64,000 nt of DNA from DATARH01 sp035570495. Its GTDB lineage: Bacteria; Pseudomonadota; Alphaproteobacteria; ATCC43930; CGMCC-115725. Under the pieces are notes generated by a model. It searched no databases and was not told where the DNA came from. It saw nothing but the letters and a program-made list of their open reading frames with translations. Both the position numbers and the translations under genes were made by a program. Location: contig DATMLO010000127.1 of the NCBI GenBank assembly GCA_035570495.1, positions 9,911-73,910 of the forward strand, written 5' to 3'. Position 1 is the first letter of the stretch; the number at the start of each line of letters is the position of its first letter. Positions 41,043 to 49,713 of this stretch are shown piece after piece.

Positions 41043-42572
41043 TCAAGCGAGCGCCCCGATCGGGGCCGGCGAGGGCTCGATTAAATCGCTGTCATCCGCA
41101 AGGGGGCAGAGGTCGGCTACCCGCCGCTCAGTGACCGGCACCGTCCCGTCGGCGATATCGAAATACAGATTTCGCAGCGCATCGGCGGCCAGCTCGGGGG
41201 TCATCCGCGGCGGCAGATTGAGGCATTTGCACGATTCCTTGACCTGGTCGCAAATAAACTTCGGCTGGTAATAGGCAAGGCCGAACGGCGCCAATTGTTC
41301 GATGACGTAGTCGATCACCTCTTCAGAAAACGCCAGCGAGCGGGACGCCGCCGCGCTAGCGAAAATCTGGCGATATTCTTCGGGCTCGGGCGCGTCGAGC
41401 TTGAGCTTGTATTGGATGCGCCGCAGGAATGCCGGGTCGATCAGGTCGGCCGGTTTGAGGTTGGTCGAGAACACCAGCAGGACGTCGAACGGAAGAGAGA
41501 AACTGGCGCCGGTGCTGAGCTTCAGGTAGTCGACGCGGCTCTCCATCGGCACGATCCACCGGTTGAGCAGCTCGTCCGGCCGGAATTGCTGCCGGCCGAA
41601 ATCGTCGATCAGAAACATCCCGTTGAACGCCTTGACGTGCAGCGGCGCGTCGTAGACGCCGTTGTTCGGCCCGCGCGGCAGGTCGAGCATGTCGAGGGTG
41701 AATTCGCCGCCCGCAACGACGACAGGCCGGCGGCACGGCACCCAGCGCTGGTCGAAGGTCTCGACGTAAAGGCTGCTGCCAAGCTCGGTGTTGATCGTCT
41801 CGGTCACCACCGGCTGGTGCAGGCTCTGATCGAAGACTTTCATGATTTTGCCGCCGACTTCGACCGCGTACGGGATGTAGACGACATCCTTGAACATCTG
41901 GCCGATACGCGTCGCGAGCGTGGTCTTGCCGTTGCCCGGCGGTCCGAAGAGCAGGATGCTGCGGCCCGAACGGACAGCGGGCAGCAACCGGCGAATATAT
42001 TCCTCGGAGATGACGAGGCCCCCGAAGCCCTGGCGCAAAGCGTCGACATCGAGCGCTTCGTTGGATATCCGCTGCTGCTCGATTTGATGCTGGAAGGCCT
42101 GCAGCGTCACGGGCGCCGGACCGACATACTCATTCTCTTCTTCGGCTTCCCTCGCCGCGGCACGGCCCTGCTCACTCAACCCGTAACGCAGCAGAAGCCC
42201 GACCCCAGCCGACCCGCTGCCCAGCGCCTGGACCAGCCGCTGCTTGACCAGCTCGCTCACGAGCTGGTCGACCAGACGGCGATGCAGCTTGAGGTGGTTG
42301 GCGATCTGCACGGCGGTTTCGGCGCGCTCGCGCAGCATCAGCTTGAGCACCAAGCCGAGAAGCATCGTTTCGTGGATGCCGGTCTCTTCGAGCGAAGACG
42401 GCACCGGCGGGGTGCCTTCGATGGCCGCGGAGAGCTGCTCCTCGCTCAGCAGATCGAGCGCGACAAGGTTGTCGCGCAGCCGCCCGCCGTAAGCCTGTTG
42501 CCGCTGCAAAGCAAACTCGATGTCGGCCGCGGTAACCAGCCCGCGGGCGACCAGCATTTCCCCTAAACGCAT
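41043..42572 (-). CDS. MshEN-type N-terminal domain fused to a MoxR-like AAA ATPase
   Basis: The 509-residue cytoplasmic protein starts MRLGEMLVARGLVTAADIEFAL, a GspE/MshEN-like domain of the kind that binds c-di-GMP in pilus and secretion ATPases. A winged-helix-like segment follows (about 60-140). From residue 175 it has an AAA module with Walker A LLFGPPGNGKTTLATR, Walker B GMFLIDDFGRQQ and sensor LLVFSTNLKPADLIDPAFLRRIQ. It is not a GspE ATPase, because the motor belongs to another family. Such proteins may respond to c-di-GMP. No pilus or secretion genes are nearby. Confidence 0.8.
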   Translation of the reverse strand: MRLGEMLVARGLVTAADIEFALQRQQAYGGRLRDNLVALDLLSEEQLSAAIEGTPPVPSSLEETGIHETMLLGLVLKLMLRERAETAVQIANHLKLHRRLVDQLVSELVKQRLVQALGSGSAGVGLLLRYGLSEQGRAAAREAEEENEYVGPAPVTLQAFQHQIEQQRISNEALDVDALRQGFGGLVISEEYIRRLLPAVRSGRSILLFGPPGNGKTTLATRIGQMFKDVVYIPYAVEVGGKIMKVFDQSLHQPVVTETINTELGSSLYVETFDQRWVPCRRPVVVAGGEFTLDMLDLPRGPNNGVYDAPLHVKAFNGMFLIDDFGRQQFRPDELLNRWIVPMESRVDYLKLSTGASFSLPFDVLLVFSTNLKPADLIDPAFLRRIQYKLKLDAPEPEEYRQIFASAAASRSLAFSEEVIDYVIEQLAPFGLAYYQPKFICDQVKESCKCLNLPPRMTPELAADALRNLYFDIADGTVPVTERRVADLCPLADDSDLIEPSPAPIGALA

Positions 42573-42659
42573 GTCACCATTCCCCGTTTACGCGCACGAC
42601 GTTAGCGGGAGAATCGTTTATTTCTCGTGTATTACCGCGTGATCGCCCGCCTGATATCG

Positions 42660-45194
42660 CTACTCGTGACGCAGCTCGCGCGCGGCGGGCGCGCCGAGAA
42701 TCCGCCAGGTTCCGGCAAAGCCGAGCGCCATCGTCAGCACCACCGCCGCGGCGAGCACGATGACGAGCGGCCCGGGCACGAAACTCCAATCGGAACGCAG
42801 CGGCCCGGTCACCAGCAGATAGGCGATCGCCGTACCCAGCGCGGCGGCGATCACCGCGCCGACGAGGCCCATCAAGCCGTACTCGACAAGAAACGCCGCA
42901 GCGACGGTGCGTCTCGTCGCGCCGAGCACCTTCAGCACCACGGCGTCGTAAACGCGGCGGCGGTAATCGGCGGCGATCGCGCCACCCAGCACCAGGGCGC
43001 CGGCGACGAGCGTCACCAGCGCCGCGAGGCGGATCGCCGCGCCGATCGCGACGACGATCTTTTCCAACGCGTCGAGCGCCTCGCGCACCGGGATCGCCGA
43101 GACATTGGGGTCGGCGGCGACGACCTGGCCGACCAGTTGTTCTTCCCTATTCTCGGGCAACCACGCCGCCGCGAGCACCGTATGCGGCGCGGCCTCCAAG
43201 GTGCCCGGCGCGAAAACGATGGCGAAATTGATGCCGAGCCGCGTCCAGTCGATACTGCGCAGATTGGCGATGGTCGCGGTGACCTCGCGGCCGAGCACAT
43301 TGACGGTCAGCGTATCGCCGACCTTGAGCCCCATGCCATGCGCCAGGCCGGCGTCGAACGAGATCAGCGGCGGCCCGTGGTAATCGGCCGGCCACCAATT
43401 TCCGGCGGCAACCTCCGAGCCTTTCGGCACGGCGGCTGAATAGGTGAGTCCACGATCGCTGTTGAGCGCCCAGCGCGCATCGGGCGCCACCGCCGCGTTC
43501 TCGACCGGCACGCCGTTGAGCTTGGTGATGCGGCCGCGCAGCATCGGCACCTCTTCGACCCTCGTATCGGGGATCGCGCGCACCATGCCCTCGAAGCCGG
43601 CGAGCTGGGCCGGCTGGATGTCGAGAAAGAAATAGGCCGGTGCGCCCTCGGCGATGCTGCCTTCGATCTCGGCGGAAAGGCTCGCCTGGACCAGCGCCAC
43701 CGCGACCAGCACGGTGAGGCCAATGCCAAGCGACAGCACGACGCGCGCGGTCGGCGCTCCCGGTCGATGCAGATTGGCCAGCGCCAGACGCAGCACGAAA
43801 CGACGTGGCCGGCCAATGCGGCGCGCGGCGGTGACGATCGCCTCACCGGCGAGGCGGAAGACGGCAAAGGAAAGAATCGCGCCGGCGACGTACCACAGCG
43901 CGATGGCGCGGTCGGTCGCGGTGACGGTCAACAGCGACGCGAGCATCAACCCGGCGATGCCGGTTCCGAGGATCGCGGCGAGCGGCAGGCGGCGGCGCGA
44001 CGGCGCGATCACGTCGCGCAGCAGCTGGCCGGGCGCGACCCGTCCCGCGCCCGCGAGCGGCAGCAGCGCGAACATCACCACCGCGAGCGCGCCATCGGCC
44101 GCGGCGATGGCGAGCGGCAACGGGTGCACGCCGACCCGGAGCGGGACGGGCAGCAGCTTTGCGATAAACGGCGCGACGGCGACCGGCAGCAGCGCGCCGA
44201 GGACGAGGCCCACCACGATGCCGCCGAGCGCGAGGATACCGATCTGCGTGGCGTAAGCCGCGAAGACGAGGCGGTTCGAGGCCCCCAAGGATTTGAGAAC
44301 CGCGATCGTCGCGGTCTTGGCGCTGACAAAATACGACACCGCGCTGGCAATGCCGATCCCACCGACGAGCAGCGCGGTGATCCCGACCAGACCGAGAAAC
44401 AGCGCGATGCGATCGATAAAGCGCTGCAGGGCGGGGCTCGCCTCGCCGGCGGTACGCACCTGCCAGCCGGAATCGGGGAATTTGTCGCGCGCCTGCCTCA
44501 CCCAGGCGGCGGGGTCGCTGCCGGGCGAGAGCTTTACGCGGTAATCGTAATTGACGAGCGCGCCGGGCTGCAGCAGCCCGGTTGACGGCAGCGCCGCCAT
44601 CGACACGGTCACCCCCGGCCCGAATGCCAGGCCAGAGAGCGCGGCGTCAGGCGCTCGCTGCATCGTCGCGCGCAGCTCGAGGGTGGCGGCGCCGATCTTG
44701 AATTTGTCGCCGATCTTGAGGCCAAGCCGTTCGGCGGCCGCGGGCGCGACGACCGCGCCGTAGACGCCGTCACGTGCCGCGAGCACGCCGGCCAGCGGTT
44801 GCGGCGGACCCAGCTGCACGGCGCCGTAGAGCGGGTACGCGCCGTCGACCGCCTTCAGCTCGATGAGCGTGTGGCGCGCGCCGCCAGGCAACGCTGACTC
44901 TGAGGATACGGCCATCGATTGCAGCAAGGCGATTTCCGACACCTGGCCGCTTTGGTCGAGAAATTCGCGCTCGGCCGCGCTCGCCTCGCGATGTACGAGC
45001 CGTGCCGACGCGTCGCCACCAAACAGCACGCGGGCATCGTTATGGATCGCCACGCCGACCGCTGCGCCCAGCGAGCCGATCCCGGCGATCGCGCCGACCC
45101 CGAGCACCAGGCAGGCGAGAAAGACGCGGAAGCCTCGCACCCCACCGCGCAACTCGCGCAGGGCGAGGGTGAATGGGTAGCGCCAGTGGCTCAC
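42660..45194 (-). CDS. ybbP: ABC transporter permease, FtsX-like (YbbP type)
   Basis: The 844-residue membrane protein has two FtsX-type halves: an N-terminal helix (FRVFLACLVLGVGAIAGI), a large periplasmic domain, a central helix bundle and a second copy after residue 480. It resembles YbbP, which with YbbA forms a lipid- or lipoprotein-extruding machine of the MacB class. The GTG at 45194 gives SHWRYPFTLALRELRGG, the expected N-terminus. GGAGGG just before it belongs to a palindromic repeat. The partner ATPase stops 7 bases upstream, so the two are cotranscribed. Confidence 0.85.
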   Translation of the reverse strand: MSHWRYPFTLALRELRGGVRGFRVFLACLVLGVGAIAGIGSLGAAVGVAIHNDARVLFGGDASARLVHREASAAEREFLDQSGQVSEIALLQSMAVSSESALPGGARHTLIELKAVDGAYPLYGAVQLGPPQPLAGVLAARDGVYGAVVAPAAAERLGLKIGDKFKIGAATLELRATMQRAPDAALSGLAFGPGVTVSMAALPSTGLLQPGALVNYDYRVKLSPGSDPAAWVRQARDKFPDSGWQVRTAGEASPALQRFIDRIALFLGLVGITALLVGGIGIASAVSYFVSAKTATIAVLKSLGASNRLVFAAYATQIGILALGGIVVGLVLGALLPVAVAPFIAKLLPVPLRVGVHPLPLAIAAADGALAVVMFALLPLAGAGRVAPGQLLRDVIAPSRRRLPLAAILGTGIAGLMLASLLTVTATDRAIALWYVAGAILSFAVFRLAGEAIVTAARRIGRPRRFVLRLALANLHRPGAPTARVVLSLGIGLTVLVAVALVQASLSAEIEGSIAEGAPAYFFLDIQPAQLAGFEGMVRAIPDTRVEEVPMLRGRITKLNGVPVENAAVAPDARWALNSDRGLTYSAAVPKGSEVAAGNWWPADYHGPPLISFDAGLAHGMGLKVGDTLTVNVLGREVTATIANLRSIDWTRLGINFAIVFAPGTLEAAPHTVLAAAWLPENREEQLVGQVVAADPNVSAIPVREALDALEKIVVAIGAAIRLAALVTLVAGALVLGGAIAADYRRRVYDAVVLKVLGATRRTVAAAFLVEYGLMGLVGAVIAAALGTAIAYLLVTGPLRSDWSFVPGPLVIVLAAAVVLTMALGFAGTWRILGAPAARELRHE

Positions 45195-45197
45195 CAG

Positions 45198-45261
45198 CCC
45201 CTCACCCTCCCATCGCGGCGCGATGGGCCCCTCCCTCTCCCCGCTTTGGCGGGGCGAGGGG
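45198..45261. repeat. Palindromic repeat, junction of the ybbA-ybbP pair
   Basis: Two palindromic modules: CCATCGC-GGC-GCGATGG and CTCCCCGC-TTT-GCGGGGCGAGG-like arms, preceded by CCCCTCACCCT. It is nearly the same as the copy at 50128. It encodes the last residues of the ATPase (PKRGEGGAHRAAMGG) and provides the ribosome site of the permease gene. Confidence 0.75.
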
Positions 45262-45960
45262 ATTTCGAATGTCCTCGACGATGCGGCCATCGCTCATGTG
45301 CAGCTGGCGCGCGCAGCGGTCGGCGAGCCGGATGTCGTGCGTGATCAAGAGGAGGCTCGTGCCCTGGCGCGCGTGCTGGGCGAAGAGGCAATCGATGACC
45401 ACCTCGCCGGTCGCCGCATCGAGATTGCCGGTCGGCTCATCGGCGAGGATCAATCGCGGCGCGGCGACAAAGGCGCGGGCGATCGCGACGCGCTGCTGCT
45501 CGCCGCCGGAAAGCTGCGCCGGATAATGGGTGAGGCGCCGGTCGAGCCCGACCCGGCCGAGCGCCGCTTCGGCTTGCGCGAGGGCATCGCCGGCGCCGGC
45601 CAATTCGAGCGGGATCGCGACATTTTCGAGCGCGGTCATCGTCGGGATCAGGTGAAACGCCTGAAAGACGATGCCGACATGGGCGCGCCGCAAGCGCGCG
45701 AGCCCGTCTTCATCGAGCGCCGCAAGATCGCTGCCGGCAACGGCGACACGGCCGCTCGAGGGCCGCTCGAGCCCGGCGGCGACCATCATCAGCGTCGATG
45801 TCCCCGAGCCCGAGGGCCCGAGCAGCGCCACGGTCTCGCCCGCGGCGATCTCAAGCGAAACCCCGCGCAAAATGTTGACGGGGCCGGCCGCGCTCCCCAG
45901 TGTTAAATGGACATCCTCTAGAACCACGAGCGGGCTCTCGGAATGGGGCGAGACGGTCAT
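45202..45960 (-). CDS. ybbA: ABC ATPase of the YbbA/LolD type, Walker A lysine replaced
   Basis: The 252-residue cytoplasmic ATPase pairs with the YbbP-like permease. The signature LSGGEQQRVAIARAF, Walker B RLILADEPTGNLD and the switch LLITHD are canonical. Walker A reads GPSGSGTSTL: the invariant lysine before Ser-Thr is threonine (codon ACA). Unless this is a sequencing error, ATP hydrolysis should be badly impaired. The C-terminus runs into a palindromic repeat (45198-45261), so the last 15 residues are probably repeat-derived. It is divergent from the esterase gene. Confidence 0.85.
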   Translation of the reverse strand: MTVSPHSESPLVVLEDVHLTLGSAAGPVNILRGVSLEIAAGETVALLGPSGSGTSTLMMVAAGLERPSSGRVAVAGSDLAALDEDGLARLRRAHVGIVFQAFHLIPTMTALENVAIPLELAGAGDALAQAEAALGRVGLDRRLTHYPAQLSGGEQQRVAIARAFVAAPRLILADEPTGNLDAATGEVVIDCLFAQHARQGTSLLLITHDIRLADRCARQLHMSDGRIVEDIRNPLAPPKRGEGGAHRAAMGG

Positions 45961-46040
45961 TTCGAGTCAAACCGGAGAGCCGCGCAAAAGCTCCGTCGAT
46001 ATGGGGTCTTTTCCCCTCTCGCCAAGTTGCGACGTAATTT

Positions 46041-46090
46041 CTCTCCCCCTCCGCCCCCGGGGGTGGAGGGGGCCGGGGTGAGGCGGGGGA
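46041..46090. repeat. Palindromic repeat copy, inverted orientation
   Basis: CTCTCCCCCTCC-GCCCCCGGGGGT-GGAGGGGGCCGGGGTGAGG. It is the reverse of the copies at 45198 and 46116, as the GGGGTGAGG end shows. It lies between the divergent ybbA and esterase genes. Confidence 0.6.
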
Positions 46091-46115
46091 TTTCAGAGAC
46101 GTCCGAGCATTCCCA

Positions 46116-46172
46116 CCTCACCCGGCCGTCGCTGCGCGCCGGCTTCCCTCTCCCCCCAATGGGCGGAGAGGG
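46116..46172. repeat. Palindromic repeat copy before the esterase gene
   Basis: Starts CCTCACCC and ends with CCCTCTCCCC-CCAATGGGC-GGAGAGGG. The final GGAGAGGG lies about 10 bases before the ATG at 46183 and is the only good ribosome site for it. Confidence 0.6.
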
Positions 46173-46182
46173 ATTAGTTTTG

Positions 46183-46806
46183 ATGGCCATCCTTGCCTTA
46201 GCACTGCTGCTCATTCCGATGTCCGCCTCAGCCGGAACCCCCGAAGTGCTTGCCTTTGGCGACAGCCTGACCGCCGGGCTCGGCCTGCCGGCGAACGAGG
46301 CGTTTCCCGCCCAGCTGCAGGCGCGGCTCAAGCGCGAGGGGATCGATGCCACGGTCGTGAATGCCGGTGTGTCGGGCGACACGACGACCGACGGTCTCGC
46401 GCGGCTCGATTGGGCGCTCGCCGACAAGCCGGGTTATGTGATCCTGGCGCTCGGCGCCAACGACATGCTGCGCGGGATCGACCCGAAGATCGTCCGCGCC
46501 AATCTCGACAAGATGATCGACAAGATCACCGCGTCGGGCGCCAAGATATTGCTGCTCGGCATGCGGTCGTCGCCAGATTGGGGCCCGCAATACGAGCGCG
46601 ACTTCGATGCGATCTATCCCGATCTGGCGAAGGCGCACGGTGTGCCGCTCTATCCCTTTTTCCTGGAGGGCGTGGCGATGGACCCAGCATTGAACCAGCC
46701 CGACGGGCTGCACCCGAATGAGCGCGGCGTCGCGATCGTGGTCGATCATGTCGCGCCGCTGGTGGCGAAGATGATCGGCAGCGCCGGCGCGGAGGGCAAA
46801 TCATGA
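46183..46806 (+). CDS. SGNH/GDSL esterase (TesA-like arylesterase)
   Basis: The 207-residue periplasmic or secreted esterase has signal peptide AILALALLLIPMSASAG. Catalytic blocks: I FGDSLTAGLGLP (Ser), II VNAGVSGDTT (Gly), III LALGANDMLRG (Asn), V PDGLHPNERG (Asp and His). This matches TesA, which acts as thioesterase, protease and lysophospholipase I in E. coli. The ATG at 46183 was chosen because it places the signal peptide at the start. The upstream frame is open through a repeat. In many genomes tesA is divergent from ybbA-ybbP, exactly as here. Confidence 0.9.
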   Translation: MAILALALLLIPMSASAGTPEVLAFGDSLTAGLGLPANEAFPAQLQARLKREGIDATVVNAGVSGDTTTDGLARLDWALADKPGYVILALGANDMLRGIDPKIVRANLDKMIDKITASGAKILLLGMRSSPDWGPQYERDFDAIYPDLAKAHGVPLYPFFLEGVAMDPALNQPDGLHPNERGVAIVVDHVAPLVAKMIGSAGAEGKS

Positions 46807-47936
46807 GCGCCGGGTTTACCGCGGCCTTTGCCGCCGGCGACCCCGCGACGCTCGGCGCGCGGCTGGTCGCCCAGCTGCCACGCGAGGCGGAAGCGACGCT
46901 CGGCATCCTTTATGTCAGCGAGCCGGCGGCGCCAGTGCTGCCACGGCTGGTCGACGAGCTCGCCGCCGGCACCGGCATCGAGCATTGGACGGGCGGGGTC
47001 GGCCTCGGCGTCTGCGCCTCCGGCGAGGAGGTCTACGACCAGCCGGCCGCCGCGGTGTTGACGGCCGCGGTGCCCGAGGACTCGTTCCGCATTTTCGCCT
47101 CGACCGGCGACCCGGCCGCCGATCTGCCGCGCCGCCACGGCACGTGGATCGACGCGACGCAGCCGATCCTGGCGCTCGTCCATGCCGACCCGCGCTGCCC
47201 CGATCTCTTACGCGCAACGATCGACGCGGGCGCCGCGACCGGCGCGTTTCTCGTCGGCGGGCTGGTCTCGCACCGCACCGGCGCGACGCTGGTGGCGCGG
47301 ACGGCCGGAAGCAACGAAGCGGGCACTGGCGCCGGCGGGATGGCCGGGCTGATGCTCGCGCCGGGGGTCGGCGTGGCGACGGCGCTGTCGCAGGGCTGCA
47401 TGCCGATCGGCCCGGTGCGGCGCATCGACGAGGCGCGCGACAATGTCGTGATGGTCATCGACGGCCGCCCGGCGCTCGACGTGTTCAAGGAGGATATCGG
47501 CCCGCAGCTCACACAGGATTTGCGCCGGGTCGGCGGCATCATCTTCGCCGGGCTGCCGGTCACCGGCTCGGATACCGGCGATTATCTGGTAAGGAACCTG
47601 ATGGCGATCGACCCGGGCCAGGGCTGGATCGTGCTCGGCGCGGAAGTGTCGCCGGGCGACCCGATCGTGTTCTGCCGCCGCGACCCCGAAAGCGCCAAGC
47701 AGGACCTCACCCGGATGGTCAAGCAGCTTGCCGGCCGGCTGAGCGGGCCGCCCAAGGCTGGGGTCTATGTGAGCTGCGTCGCGCGCGGCGTCTCGCTGTT
47801 CGGCGAGGAGGGGATCGAGACGACCGTGATCCGCGAGACGCTCGGCGACTTCCCGCTGGTCGGGTTTTTCGCCAATGGCGAAATCTCGCGCGACCGACTC
47901 TACGGCCATACCGGGATTTTGACGCTGTTTACGTGA
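46803..47936 (+). CDS. FIST domain sensor-type protein
   Basis: The 377-residue protein has both FIST domains: N-terminal (about 25-190, with GTGIEHWTGGVGLGV) and C-terminal (about 205-365, with PIGPVRRIDEARDNVVMVIDG and the end VGFFANGEISRDRLYGHTG). FIST proteins are predicted to bind small ligands such as amino acids and usually feed into signalling kinases or chemoreceptors. Here there is no fused output domain. The start overlaps the stop of the esterase gene by four bases (ATGA). No signal peptide is seen, so it is cytoplasmic. Its role beside the esterase is unknown. Confidence 0.85.
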   Translation: MSAGFTAAFAAGDPATLGARLVAQLPREAEATLGILYVSEPAAPVLPRLVDELAAGTGIEHWTGGVGLGVCASGEEVYDQPAAAVLTAAVPEDSFRIFASTGDPAADLPRRHGTWIDATQPILALVHADPRCPDLLRATIDAGAATGAFLVGGLVSHRTGATLVARTAGSNEAGTGAGGMAGLMLAPGVGVATALSQGCMPIGPVRRIDEARDNVVMVIDGRPALDVFKEDIGPQLTQDLRRVGGIIFAGLPVTGSDTGDYLVRNLMAIDPGQGWIVLGAEVSPGDPIVFCRRDPESAKQDLTRMVKQLAGRLSGPPKAGVYVSCVARGVSLFGEEGIETTVIRETLGDFPLVGFFANGEISRDRLYGHTGILTLFT

Positions 47937-47943
47937 TCCAGCC

Positions 47944-48038
47944 GTCATTGCGAGGAGCACAGCGACGAAGCAATCTCTTCCCGGCTTGGCCCTCTATTGC
48001 GGGAGATTGCCGCGGCGCCTCCGGCGCCTCGCAATGAC
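47944..48038. repeat. Long imperfect palindromic intergenic repeat
   Basis: Outer arms GTCATTGCGAGG (47944-47955) and CCTCGCAATGAC (48027-48038) are perfect complements. Inner GCAATCTC and GAGATTGC pair as well. This is the widespread alphaproteobacterial repeat type that begins with TCATTGCGAG. It lies between the FIST and thpR genes. Confidence 0.75.
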
Positions 48039-48050
48039 ACGAGACGAAGA

Positions 48051-48587
48051 ATGCTGCGGCTGTTTGTCGGGATCGAGTTTTCGCCGGAATTGCGGCTGCG
48101 GCTGTCGCTCTTACAAAGCGGCGTCACCGGCGCGAAATGGGTCGACCCGGGCAATTTCCATTTGACGCTCAGATTTATCGGCGAGGTCGACGAGGGCATC
48201 GCGGCCGATGTCGACGAGGCGCTGCTGCGGCTGAAGGCGCGGCCGTTTTCGCTGCAGCTCGCAGGGGTCGGCACGTTTGGTGGCGACAAGCCCCGGCAGC
48301 TCTGGGTAGGGGTCGAGCGCGAGCCGGCGCTCGGCGCGCTGCAGAGCAAGATCGAGCAGGCGCTGATGCGCGCCGGCCTGCCGCCCGAGCCGCGCAAATT
48401 CACGCCGCACGTCACGCTCGCCCGGCTGTGGCAGCCAAAGCGCGGCGACATTCAGCAATTCCTCGCGAGCCACGCGCAATTTCGCGCCGAGCCGCTCAAG
48501 GTCGAGCGCTTCAGCCTGATCGCGAGCTACCCAACGAAGGCAGGGTCGGTCTACGAAGACCAGGCCGATTATCCGCTGACAGGCTAG
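48051..48587 (+). CDS. thpR: RNA 2',3'-cyclic phosphodiesterase
   Basis: The 178-residue protein of the 2H phosphoesterase superfamily has two catalytic HxTx motifs: HLTL near residue 40 (NFHLTLRFIGEV) and HVTL near residue 123 (FTPHVTLARLW). This is the LigT/ThpR pattern. It opens 2',3'-cyclic phosphates at RNA ends, and old reports of tRNA ligation refer to the same family. The start at 48051 (MLRLFVGIEF) matches the conserved N-terminus. The upstream frame is repeat sequence. It overlaps the convergent GGDEF gene by four bases. Confidence 0.9.
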   Translation: MLRLFVGIEFSPELRLRLSLLQSGVTGAKWVDPGNFHLTLRFIGEVDEGIAADVDEALLRLKARPFSLQLAGVGTFGGDKPRQLWVGVEREPALGALQSKIEQALMRAGLPPEPRKFTPHVTLARLWQPKRGDIQQFLASHAQFRAEPLKVERFSLIASYPTKAGSVYEDQADYPLTG

Positions 48588-49513
48588 GCCGCGCCGGCGC
48601 CGACGGCCAGTTCCGTCGTCGAATCTTCCGACTCGGGAGCGAGCGTCACGATGCGGTTCCGGCCGGTGGCTTTGGCCGTGTAAAGCGCGCGGTCGGCGCG
48701 CTGGGTCAACGTCTCGGATGTCTCGGCATGCGCGAGAGACGTCAGCCCGGCGCTGCAGGTCACGGTGATGATGCGGTCGCCGACGGTGACGCGTGCCCGC
48801 TCGCGAATGCTGTCGCAGACGCGCCCCATGATCGTCACCGCATCCTTGAGACACGCGCCGGGCAGCAGGACGACGAATTCCTCGCCACCAATCCGCGCGA
48901 CATGATCGTAGGCCCGCAACGCATGCTCGATGGCGCGCGCGACGGCGACCAGCACGCGATCGCCGACCGGGTGACCCCAGCTGTCGTTGACCGCCTTGAA
49001 ATGGTCGATATCGAGCATCGCCAGCGACAGTGGATGACCGGAGCGGCGCGCGCGGGGCATCTCACGGATCAACGTCTGCTCGAAAAACCGCCGGTTGCCG
49101 AGCTTGGTCAGCGGATCAGCGAAAGCCAGCTCCTTGAGATAATCCTCATGCCCGACCTCGAGCGTGATATCGCGCTCGATCGCGGCAAAACGCCGGATCT
49201 CGCCCTCCTGCGGCAGGGGGACGATGTTCATATCGATCCACACCTGCTGACCGTCGCGGCCGTAATTGAGGATGCGGCGGCGTATCGCCTCGCCTTTGTG
49301 CACCGCCTTGCTGATTTCCTGGATTATCCCGAGGCTGGTGCCGGGGCCCTGGAGCATGCGCGGCGACCGCCCGATCACCTCTTCCTTGGCATAGCCGAAG
49401 ATCCGCTCGAACGCCTCGTTGGCGTAGATGATCTTGAAGCCGCCGTCCCGGTTGGGATCGAGCTCGGCGACGATGATCGCGTCGTTGGCCTGGTTGACGA
49501 TGCGCTCAAACAC
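48584..49513 (-). CDS. PAS-GGDEF diguanylate cyclase, LOV-like PAS without the flavin cysteine
   Basis: 309 residues. The PAS domain (1-120) has LOV-like order: YANEAFERIFGYAKEEVIG, then GRSPRMLQG, then IVPLPQEGEIRRFAAIERDIT. The photoactive Cys of GRNCRFLQG is replaced (Pro in that place), so light sensing by the usual adduct is unlikely. The GGDEF domain (130-290) has DPLTKLGNRRFF, DIDHFKAVND and active-site GGEEF. RAYD five residues before it is an intact inhibitory I-site. It should make c-di-GMP in the cytoplasm. The only other c-di-GMP-related gene seen is the MshEN ATPase at 41043. Confidence 0.88.
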   Translation of the reverse strand: MFERIVNQANDAIIVAELDPNRDGGFKIIYANEAFERIFGYAKEEVIGRSPRMLQGPGTSLGIIQEISKAVHKGEAIRRRILNYGRDGQQVWIDMNIVPLPQEGEIRRFAAIERDITLEVGHEDYLKELAFADPLTKLGNRRFFEQTLIREMPRARRSGHPLSLAMLDIDHFKAVNDSWGHPVGDRVLVAVARAIEHALRAYDHVARIGGEEFVVLLPGACLKDAVTIMGRVCDSIRERARVTVGDRIITVTCSAGLTSLAHAETSETLTQRADRALYTAKATGRNRIVTLAPESEDSTTELAVGAGAA

Positions 49514-49713
49514 CTAAATCACGCTCCCCTGCGGCGCTGTAGCAACTCGTGGCAACCAGGACGCCGGCCCCTCGGCCGACACCGCTGACGCGGCGCAACA
49601 AACGCTGCGCGCGAACACAGAGGTCGCCGATTTTAGTTGAGTAATGGTTGACGACGCGGCGCGTGGCCGAAACGATGCCGCCCACGCTCGCTGCTTTCTG
49701 GAGGTGTCCGGTC

